Below, one piece after another: positions 19,501 through 29,600 of a stretch of DNA of 64,000 nucleotides. The position numbers and the translations under genes were made by a program. The stretch covers positions 62,001 through 126,000 of the forward strand of contig NZ_LQZQ01000045.1 in the NCBI RefSeq assembly GCF_001593005.1. The letters are read 5' to 3'. This DNA is from Roseivirga ehrenbergii. Lineage in GTDB: Bacteria > Bacteroidota > Bacteroidia > Cytophagales > Cyclobacteriaceae. The notes beneath the pieces are model-generated. The model saw nothing but the letters and a program-made list of their open reading frames with translations. It was not told the DNA's origin and made no database searches. Each line of letters starts with the position of its first letter. Position 1 is the first letter of the stretch.

Positions 19501-20405
19501 AAGTATTCGACCGTTTCTATCAATCTGAGCAACCTGATAAGAAGGCCGAAGGGGGTACTGGGATTGGGTTGGCATTGGCTAAAGAGTTGGCCGTATTGCA
19601 TGGTGGTGATTTGAAAGTTCAGAGTACTTTAGGAGAGGAAACTAAGTTTACATTTACCCTTCCGTTAAAAAGAGTTTCTGAAAAAGTATTGGTGCCTTTA
19701 ACCAAACTGAACGGTAAGAAGATCGAGGAAGCACTAAAGCAAACAATTGATAGATATTCGGAACAATTCAATTTAGAAAAACCGGTTTTGTTGGTTACAG
19801 AAGATCATCCAGAAATGAGGGCCTTCGTTGCCAAAACCCTTCAGCCATATTTTGCAATTATAGAGGCTAACAATGGAAAAAAAGCATTGGAAATATTATT
19901 GTCAAAATCAGTAGATATTGTTATTTCTGATGTAATGATGCCAATAATGGATGGTTTTGAACTGTTAGAAGCCATTAAGAAGGACGAAAAATTAGCAGAG
20001 GTATCAGTTGTTATGCTTACTGCGAGGGCAGATACCGAGGATAAACTTCAAGCACTTACTCTTGGCATTGATGACTACCTGACAAAACCTTTTAGTGCTG
20101 CGGAATTTTTAGCAAGAATTAAGAATATTCTAGAAAACAGAATCAAGGTGATTAGAGAGTTGCGTAAAATTAAGAGGTCAGAAAGCACTAATTCCGATAA
20201 TGAATTAGGTGTAATAAAGGAAGATTATGGCCTAACAAATAGAGAGACTGAAATTCTGAAACTCCTTAGTAAGCGTTACTCCAATCAAGAAATTTCAGAC
20301 GCATTATTTGTTTCAACCAATACAGTGAAATATCACCTAAAAAGTCTTTACCTTAAGTTAGGAGTTGCAAATCGAACAGAAGTCTCGGCACTTTTAGAAG
20401 GATAA
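16533..20405 (+). CDS. one-protein two-component regulator: reg_prop/Y_Y_Y sensor, kinase, receiver, LuxR-type HTH
   Basis: 1290 residues. Signal peptide (1-23), then a beta-propeller periplasmic sensor (about 40-690) and a Y_Y_Y domain (about 690-758, FTNLPYGSYTFKVRAKN). A membrane helix (FGAFVFYTLVLGLIVWFIV) and coiled coil lead to HisKA with His831 in ISHELRTPLTL. HATPase boxes follow: NNLLSNAIKYT, VVDNGDGI and GGTGIGLAL. The receiver has Asp1133 in VISDVMMPIMDG. The output domain is LuxR/GerE-like (LTNRETEILKLLSKRYSNQE, then TVKYHLKSLY), not the AraC type usual in HTCS. The next gene encodes a giant secreted protein preceded by a palindrome, so this regulator is a good candidate to control it. 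Confidence 0.95.
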   Translation: MRSTLRYWFYLFFSFIGIYSFSQELEIKQIGTPFINTYLPTDYHAHEQSYSLIQAKSGLMYIANVTGVIEFDGQNWRVDNRISDDSFKDVVEGPDGRIYATSKAEFGYFSSDLKGELKYTSLVPKTPSSFINNGSMEHVDLVNDKLIFKAFRDLLIYDPVQDTITVISNISELGQVEQIDGKYYAIDQEKGLVKLDDNRLVQMPLADRILQLGVIKILRFANNELLFVTRSKGLFKYDFETLVEWDTEVSDRLKDSFGYTGLNIQDKYYAFGTDNAGVFIIDAVGKLVQKLDKTTGLPDFQVMDLELDSNYNLWVIQHGAINQVILNSPITSLDERHGVNGYVLYISEYNEDYYVATTTGMAYKSKERPWQSVDNEKIFTALENYPFRTWMFFKKSGDLLAATNTGLLTINKTSFTEIYKGEALWAGAEVPGKDQMIIGSVEGHLHLFEKQNDDWKYIHKLKGFEQQMDFLEWDESGDFWMTDSGTGVFKLTLNEAKDEVINIKSYGKLEGLPDNIRNRVFRHSDGLKFGTDKGVYTFDSKNDRFNLVSEFSEADSFNVFRFIELANGNIFASLNGYGKGLFIKNGEEYKLEAHPYQRIISHNSEYATGLGGNDIWITSSGIKHVSTAADLPKTFLFNTKIRQVRIATNLDSVIFGGGEKLVKTTLSPDQNALNFSFSASFYDALDKLEFQSQLVGSEEDWSNWSSETVRTFTNLPYGSYTFKVRAKNVYGEISEIDEFSFKIETPFYFTFGAFVFYTLVLGLIVWFIVKTNNRKLIAENEMLEHTVKERTSEIREQKEAAERDKKLIQEQADKLRELDKVKSRFFANISHELRTPLTLINAPLEALIADESITDERLKETLNVAQKNGERLNLLVEEILDLAKVEAGKLKLVENPMRVKDFLEELLMAYTTAAQQKEIEMKLCFQAEEGLAILCDGRKCSKILNNLLSNAIKYTPLGGIIRVEVATMGDKLIISVVDNGDGIHPNDLPKVFDRFYQSEQPDKKAEGGTGIGLALAKELAVLHGGDLKVQSTLGEETKFTFTLPLKRVSEKVLVPLTKLNGKKIEEALKQTIDRYSEQFNLEKPVLLVTEDHPEMRAFVAKTLQPYFAIIEANNGKKALEILLSKSVDIVISDVMMPIMDGFELLEAIKKDEKLAEVSVVMLTARADTEDKLQALTLGIDDYLTKPFSAAEFLARIKNILENRIKVIRELRKIKRSESTNSDNELGVIKEDYGLTNRETEILKLLSKRYSNQEISDALFVSTNTVKYHLKSLYLKLGVANRTEVSALLEG

Positions 20406-20505
20406 AGAAGGAATAGGGTTTGCCCTAATTCTGAAATCTAGTTTTTTTAAATATTTCGCTTTAAAAACCTTTATTTAAACGTTTACATACAGGGTTTTGT
20501 AAATA

Positions 20506-20522
20506 CTACCCGTTTTGGGTAG
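20506..20522 (+). promoter_or_regulatory. CTACCC-N5-GGGTAG palindrome, copy 1
   Basis: CTACCCGTTTTGGGTAG is a perfect 6-bp inverted repeat around five bases, centred 102 bases upstream of the giant-protein start. About 13 bases later a block (TTTTTTACCA, then TGTGCTTA after a short gap) is also shared with copy 2. The position between the hybrid regulator and its neighbour suggests a binding site for a dimeric regulator. Confidence 0.6.
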
Positions 20523-20615
20523 GGGGGTAAATCCTATTTTTTACCACCTTACGTGTGCTTATGCGTTTTCTCTTCACCTAGCTAAGCATTTTTATTCAAC
20601 CAAAACAACCTCGTA

Positions 20616-23600
20616 ATGTTATCCTTTCAACCAAAGAGAGCCTCTGGGCGTATCTCCCGTCTGCTATTGTCTTCTGCCAAAGACAGCCGACATTTTAAAA
20701 CTATTCTAAGTGTTGCAATCGCGATGCTTTTTACCCTTCAAACCTATGGGCAAGACCTTAGTGTCATTCCTATTCCAGTGGATCCTAATAATCCTTCCAC
20801 TCCTTTTGTAGTACATGAGAGTGCCCCAATTACCTTGAAGGCCATTATTAGAAATGCTACTTGTACTTCAGGGTACGATGTTGCTTGGGATGTAAATCGT
20901 AATGGAAATTTCGATGATGACTATGTCCGTAGAGTCAACAGAAATAGCATTCATGAAGCAGATATTTCAAGGACCTTCTTGGTGCCGAATGTCCCAAGTG
21001 AAGAGGACATGAATATCAATGTACGTGTAAGGAGTGTATGCACTGGTGAAGAAAAATTCGGCACTTTTAGATTGAGAGTACAAGACTGGGCTCCTTCCAG
21101 TGATCCTCGCAGTTGGACAGAAGAGCAGATTGAGGTACTTAGCAATATCCAAATACAGGAAGCTATGGCTTTTGTTTTTCGTACAACAACCTGGTATAAC
21201 GGTCTCAACAATACTCTGAATGCATGGGCCAATATTCCACAATCAAATCACAATAGGTTTGCTATAGAATTGTTTACCAAGAACGGGCGAATTCCTGCTT
21301 TTGAGCCTAGCATAGCAGCTCAATACGGGTTGAGTAGTGATAATATTTCCCGAAATGACCAGATATGGGCTTCCGATCCATATGCGAATTTACTTGGAAG
21401 ACTACTTAATAGAATGGCTTCCAGAACTGCTTTTCAGTCTGGTATTCCGAGTATTGATGAAAATAATCTTGCTGGCTTCAATCCGGACGGCTCAGAGATA
21501 TTGGGCACCAGGATAAGTGGCACCACAAATAACAGGGGCATTTTCTCAAATGAAGCTAATGGTGCAGATCAGGGCAGGGTAGGTATTACCGGTGATGCTT
21601 TATCTTCTATATCAAGCCTTTTGAAGACGGTACCTGAATTTACTTTCAGAACTGGAACTTTGAATGGATTGACATTGGCCCAGGTAGCTCAGGAAATAGT
21701 TGACTACTTAACTTTTGCCCAAATTGACGGAGGAGCAGGACAAGGTGGGTTTTATTATCAACCACTTAATGGCAATTATAACCATAATTACCCAAGACAA
21801 GATATTGCAATGGCAGTGTTAAAGGGATTAAGAGAAATTGAAATTCACGGGAAAGAGGTTGGTATTATTGTAAACAATCGAGTGAAATATCGATATCTTA
21901 ATAATTTTGTTACTAATCAGCATAATGATGGAGGTGCACAGTGGACTTCAGGCAGACCAAATGGCTCGGTTAATTACACGGCAGTTGTAGTAGGTGTTGC
22001 TCATTGGTTGGGTATAGACCAAATGGATTTAAATTATGGGGCTGTACCGTTTCCAGGATATACGAATTATAGTAAAGGTCATTTTCAGCAGGCTTATAGC
22101 CGATATGTTGGGTTTTTGAATAATAAATGGAATACACCCAATAGAAAGACTGGGATTGGTTGGTCAGATATGTTTTATAGAAGCAATGACTACTTGGCTA
22201 ACAATACGAGTCAAGCCTTTCCTATTACAAGCGATGTGCAATCCTATAACCTGTATAATGTAACAGACGGATTATTAGAAAGCAATGCTGACTTTAGCCT
22301 AAATAACAACCAAGACTGGCAGCGCGAGTTTCAGATAGCATTGATCAGAGCTCAGGGTAGAGCCTTGGATGTGAATAATCCCCTCGCTCAACTGAATATT
22401 TTTGGAAGGGTTTTCGATAATCAGGTTTATCACAACCCATCAACGGCCTATGGCGCACCTTATAATGCGACAAACATGTCAGCCATTGCCTTGTCGGTAC
22501 TTGCCAATCCAGGCCTAGATAATGGCTCGGAAGTAGATACTGAACCACCTGTGGTATCTACCCAAAATATTACTGCTCAATTAGATGCCAACGGAAATGC
22601 CACTATCACACCTCAGCAAGTAGATAACGGTTCTATTGATAATTCTGGAGGTTCATTGACCTATGCTTTGGATCAGACAAGCTTTGATTGTGATGATTTG
22701 AGTACTGAGTGTACCTCTGGGTCGCTGAAAATTGATGGCCAAAACGATCAAATAATTTTACCAAACCAGATAGCGCTTGGCAATAGTTTTACCCTTGAGT
22801 ATTGGGTTAAAAATAATGGTGCAGATGGTACATATGATAGAATAACAACAACCAGCCCAACCTATACTTTTGAAACGGCCAAGAATGGGGCTGGTCAGCT
22901 TTCGATTTATGGACTAGGTCGAGGTTGGATAAGCACAGGCGTGACCATTAGCAGTACAGGGTATGATCATATTGCTTGGGTATTCGATGGATCTACTGTA
23001 AGACTCTATAAGAATGGAGCGGAAGAATGGAGTGGTACAGGTTTCTCTCCTGATACTAGGTTAGCGGATTGGACCATAGGGAATTTTGTTGACGCGGCTA
23101 ACTTTTCAATAGACGAAGCCCGACTTTGGAACAGTGCTCGAACAGCTCAAGAGATTAATGACAATGCTTCACCGTGCACAGCCGTTGATACGCAAGATTT
23201 AATATTCAGATTTTCCTTTGATGAAGGCAGTGGTACAACGGCTACTGAATCTGTAAGCGGAGCAGCTATCGCAATGGTTGGAGGCACCCCGGTTTGGGAA
23301 AATGACAATGTACAGGACAGTCCAGGTGTTTCGGTGACCCTTACTGTAACCGACCCATCCGGCAATACAGCAACCGGAACGGCAACGGTGACGATAGAAG
23401 ACAATATTGCACCAACAGTTAATTTGAACGGAGATGCCGTAATCAACCTTAATCAAAATGAGACTTTCACTGAAACAGCCACAGCAGAAGATAACTGCTC
23501 GGCTACTTTAGATATTCAAGGAACAGTTGATACTGCAATAGCCGGTACGTATACCTTGACTTACAAAGCAGTTGATGGTTCTGGAAATGAGTCAGGTGAA

Positions 23601-26600
23601 GTAACAAGAACTGTGAATGTGGTAGAACCATTCACTTCGAATATTACCACATTCACCGACCCTACAGAATTGCAAAATGATGGACTTTTAGTGGCTGCGA
23701 CAAACGTAGGTGCGAATGCTCAACCTGTTCAGGTGAATGGTATTTGTTTTGATAATACTCCTGGTACTTTAACTAACCTCAACAATGGAGGTGGAGATTT
23801 CTGTACTGATTGTACTCCTGGAACTCTCTTTGACGAATTGTTCAACGGAATTCTTTACCAACCCAATGGTAGCGCTTCGGCCATTACCCTTACTGGGCTT
23901 GTTCCCGGCAACAAGCATAGGCTGCAACTATTGATGTCAAATGATCACAATTCTACAGGTAACAATACTACTTTCCTTATTGAAGGAAACCCTGTCAACG
24001 TAAGCGGATGGATACCGAATACAGTAAACGCAACGCTGGAGTTTATAGCCAGCGGTTCAACAATGGATATCGGTTTTGCGGCCAACAATGGATCCACTGC
24101 CAATAGAGGTATCATCAGTGCTTACGTATTACACGACATTGATCAGGTAGGTACACTTTGTAACGAACCACCTGTTGCTTCTTCTGGAGGTGATATCACT
24201 GCGTCTATTGGTGAGAGTGCAACGGCTACCATTTCTTTCGATGGTTCAGGATCGTCAGATGACAATGGAATAGCCAGTTACGAATGGTTTGTGGATGGAA
24301 ATAGCGTAGGAACTGGTGCAACTTTAGACACGGAACTGGGTATTGGCACTTTCTCCGCAGAACTCATCATCACAGATAGTTTTGGAATTACAGCATCTGA
24401 ACAATTCTCCATTACGATAAATGATGCTACTGATCCAATAGTTGTGACTCAGGATATCACGGTAGAATTAGATGCCAACGGAAATGCAACTATCACGCCT
24501 CAAGATGTAGACAATGGTTCTTCAGACAATTCTGGGGGAACTCTAACTTACACATTGGATCAATCTAGTTTTGATTGCAATGATTTGAGCGCTGAGTGTA
24601 TCTCTGGGTCTCTTCGACTTAATGGTGGCAACACTAGGGTTCTTTTACCTAATCAGATTGCGTTGGGCAACAGTTTCACTCTGGAATATTGGGTTAAAAA
24701 TAATGGAGCAGATGGGGTCTTTGATAGAATAACCACAACGAGCCCGACCTTTACTTTTGAAACAGCCAAGAACTCTGGCGGCCAACTTTCTATATATGGA
24801 TTAGGCCGAGGTTGGATAAATACCGGAGTCACCATTAGTGGTACAGAGTATGATCATATCGCTTGGGTATTTGATGGCTCTACCGTCAGGCTATATCAGA
24901 ATGGGACTGAAGCGTGGAGTGATTCGGGTTTTTCAGCCGATACAAGGTTGGCAGATTGGGCCATCGGAAATTTTGTCGATGTCGCAAATGCTTCAATAGA
25001 TGAGGTAAGACTTTGGGATTCTGCGCGTACTGTTCAGCAGATTAATGACAATGCATCACCTTGTGGCGCTATCGATACACAAGGTCTTGTGTTTGGGTTT
25101 TCTTTTGATGAAGGAACCGGCACCACTGCTACAGAAATAGTAAGTGGTGATGTGATTACGATTGAAGGTGGAGCAATTTGGGAAAATGACAATGTACAGG
25201 ACAGTCCAGGTGTTCCGGTGACCCTTACTGTAACCGACCCATCCGGCAATAGAGCAACTGGAACGGCAACGGTGACGATAGAAGACAATATCGCACCAAC
25301 AGTTAATTTGAACGGAGATGCCGTAATCAGCCTTAATCAAAATGAGACTTATTCGGAAACAGCCACGGGAGAAGATAACTGCTCAGCTACTTTAGATATT
25401 CAAGGAACTGTAGATACGGCAACAGCTGGCACTTACGTATTGACCTACAAAGCCACTGATGGTTCAGGTAATGAATCTGCTGAAGTGACTAGAACAGTGA
25501 CGATACTTGACGTTACAGATCCAACAGTTATCACACAAAATATTACAGTTGAATTAGATGCCATTGGCAATGCCACAATCACTCCTCAAGACATTGACAA
25601 TGGGTCTTCAGATAACTCAGGAAGCGTAACTCTAAGCCTTGATATTACAGAGTTCAATTGTAATAATTTAGGAGTCAATACAGTAACATTAACGGCAACT
25701 GATGCAAGTGGCAACAGTCAATCGGGTACTGCCACAGTCACTGTTCAGGATGTTACCGTGCCAAATGTCATCACACAAGACATAACAGTGTCCCTCGATG
25801 CTAACGGAAATGCCTCAATCGTACCTTCTCAGATAGATAACGGAAGTGATGATAATTGTGGGATTCAATCACTATTGTTTGGCGTTTCTGGAGATAACGG
25901 AGGTCAAGAAGTTGTGCCAGTAGTTAGCGGAACTAGAAATGGTAGAGAACTAACAGGAATTAGCTATACCTATGGCGGTGAAACTAAAACATTAACACCT
26001 GCCAATAGCATAGGATCCACGCTTATACTTTCAACATTAACCGCAGGTTCTGGTGGTGCGAATAGGTTTTGGGATGCTGACTTTAATACTGGTATGACCG
26101 AATCAAAAGCCTTAGGCGTACTAGGTGATCTTGACTTGGGAACAGTCTTACAAGACTGTAGTGACCCAGCAGGGGTACAACATGATGTAATGTTCGATAC
26201 TCCAATTACCCCAGGTGCCGGACCTGAAATCTTTATTGTTCATGGAAGCTTAAAGCAGGATATTAAAATTTTAGATACTGATGGGAATGTTGTTAAGACG
26301 ATTGATTTTGATATCAACGCAAACAGTTCACCAATTACTATTGGTGGAAGTGTATATGACAACAGATTCTATGGTTTCCATCTAAGAGATAATGTCAACT
26401 TTAGAGTGGATCAAGAAGGTACTCATGGAAGTAGTCAGAATCGAATTTTAGCTCTTGATATAAATGCGAGTGAAGTACCAGAGATAGGAGGGATTCGCTT
26501 TGGAGGCGGAAGTTGTAACTATATCTATGAAATTTTAGGCTTCCAGCCTGAAACAGCTTCAGCGCCACAATTAGATTTCTCTTGTGATGATTTAGGTATC

Positions 26601-29600
26601 AATACAGTAACACTTCAAGCTACCGATGGAAGCGGAAATGTTTCTACTGGTATTGCCAATGTTACGGTAATCGATGAAATTTTACCAACAATTACAATCA
26701 ATGGATCAGCTACGGTTGAGCATGATGCCTTCACAACATATACAGATGCAGGAGCATCAGTTGTCGATAACTGTTCAGCTACTTTATCGACTATAGATAA
26801 TGTGAGCGCGAATGTGCCAGGTTCTTATACAGTGACCTATACCGCTACGGATGCTTCAGGTAATGAAACTGTAGCAACTAGAACAGTAATTGTTCAGGAT
26901 GTAACCGACCCGGTAGCTGTTGCTCAAGACATTACTGTTCTGCTTGATGCTAACGGAAACGCAACCATTACACCTGAGCAAATCAATAATGGTTCCTCAG
27001 ATGATTCAGGTAATGTGACCTTGAGTATTGACCGAAGCGATTTTGACTGTTCTTCGCTTGATGGTGAGCAGAATAACTTTGCATTAAGGTTTGATGGAGA
27101 TGACGAATATGTTTCGAGTGATAATAAACTAGGTATTTCAGGTAATATGTCTCGTACCCTAGAGTTCTGGATGAGAGTTGATGAACAGGACGGTTTCAAT
27201 GAGCATATTATTAATTGGGGAGGAACCAGTACGGCCAGATCTTTCGGTTTCTATCAAAGCTTTGGTGCTGAGTTGAAATTCTATGGTTTCGGTAATCCTA
27301 CTTGGGATCATGGCACTGGTTATATCATTGATCAAGATGAGTGGGTGCATGTGGCAGCGGTATATAATGGAACTACGGTTTATACTTACGTCAATGGAGA
27401 GCCTACTCCAGTACCAAGTAGGGATTATAACTTAAATACGGCCGATGGCAAACTAATAATCGCTGCGCGTGAAGACCTAGCGGGTGTTACCTTCTCATCT
27501 CTTGATATTGATGATGTAAGGGTTTGGAATTATGCACGTAGCCAAAGTCAAATAAAAGAGTCTTATCAAAGAGAAGTTGATGGAACAACTCCTGGTTTAA
27601 TTCTTTATTACGATTTTGAAGATGGTACAGGAAGTCAGACTGTAAGAGATTTAAGCAACTCGAATAATAATGGTAGACTGTTTAATATGGAGCTGAATCA
27701 GGATTGGATTAACTCTGGTTCTCCTATCTATTCTGGCTCTAACCCGGTAATATTAACAGTAACCGACCCTTCAGGTAATGCTTCTACAGCCATAGCCAAT
27801 GTGACGGTGATTGATGAAATCGCACCTGAAATTACGGCACCAGCAGACATTAATGTCTTTGCTACAAGTGCAGCAGGTGCAACAGTGAATTATACGGCTC
27901 CTGTCGGAACGGACAATTGTTCAGTAACCACTGCACTGACGGCAGGACTTGAGGATGGCGCTACTTTCCCAATCGGAACAACGGTAGTGACTTATACAGC
28001 TACCGATGGTTCAGATAATGCTACTTCGGCTTCATTTAATGTGACTGTCACTGGATTGCCACCAGGCATTGTGGTGCCAGCAGACATTAAAGTAAGTAAC
28101 GATGCAGGAGAATGTGGAGCGGTTGTAAACTATGCAGCTACAGAGATCACGGCTATTCCAGAATCGACCATTACTTATGATATTCAACCAGGTAGTTTCT
28201 TTGCACTTGGTAGCACAACAGTAACCGCTACCGCCACCAATGCGGTTGGTACTTCAATAGACACCTTTACGGTGACCGTTGTGGATAGTGAAGTTCCCGA
28301 AGTGATCACACAAGACGTCACGGTTGACTTGGATGTTAATGGAAACGGAAGCATCACACCAGAACAGATCAACAATGGATCTACGGACAACTGTTCTATT
28401 GCCAGTTACGCCCTTGATATCGATTCATTTGATTGCTCAAATGTTGGTACTAATACAGTGACTTTGACAGTAACAGATGTCAATGGCAATTCATCCACTA
28501 ACACTGCAACAGTAACTGTGAGAGATGTAATTGCAGCCGAGGTAATCACTCAAAACATCACGATCGACCTAGATGCGGGCGGCAATGCTAGCATCACAAC
28601 GGGTATGATTGATAATGGAAGTAATGATGCCTGTGGAATCGCAAGTTTCAGCTTAGATAAAATGACTTTCGATTGTACAAATGTAGGGGTGAATACAGTA
28701 ACCTTAACAGTAACCGACAACAACGGTAACGTGAGCAGCAACACTGTAATGGTAACTGTGAGAGATGTAATTGCAGCCGAGGTAATCACTCAAGACATCA
28801 CGATCGACCTAGATGCGGGCGGCAATGCTAGCATCACAACAGGCATGATTGACAATGGAAGTAATGACGCCTGTGGAATCGCAAGCTTTAGCTTAGATAA
28901 AACGACTTTCGATTGTACGAATGTAGGAGTGAACACAGTGATCTTAACAGTAACCGACAACAACGGTAACGTGAGCAGAAACACTGCAATGGTAACTGTA
29001 AGAGACCTAATCGCAGCCGAGGTAATCACTAAAGACATTACAATCGACCTAGATGCCAGCGGCAATGCCAGCATCACAACGGGCATGATTGATAATGGAA
29101 GTAATGATGCCTGTGGAATCGCAAGCTTTAGCTTAGATAAAACGACTTTCGATTGTACGAATGTAGGAGCGAACACAGTAATCTTAACAGTAACCGACAA
29201 CAACGGAAACGTGAGCAGTAATACTGCAACAGTAACTGTAAGAGACCTAATCGCAGCCGAAGTAATCACTAAAGACATTACAATCGACCTAGATGCCAGC
29301 GGCAATGCCAGCATCACAATGGGCATGATTGATAATGGAAGTAATGATGCCTGTGGAATCGCAAGCTTTAGCTTAGATAAAATGACTTTCGATTGTACGA
29401 ATGTAGGAGCGAACACAGTAATCTTAACAGTAGCCGACAACAACGGTAACGTGAGCAGCAATACTGCAACGGTAACTGTAAGAGACCTAATCGCAGCCGA
29501 AGTAATCACTAAAGACATTACAATCGACCTAGATGCCAGCGGCAATGCCAGCATCACAACAGGCATGATTGATAATGGAAGTAATGATGCCTGTGGAATC

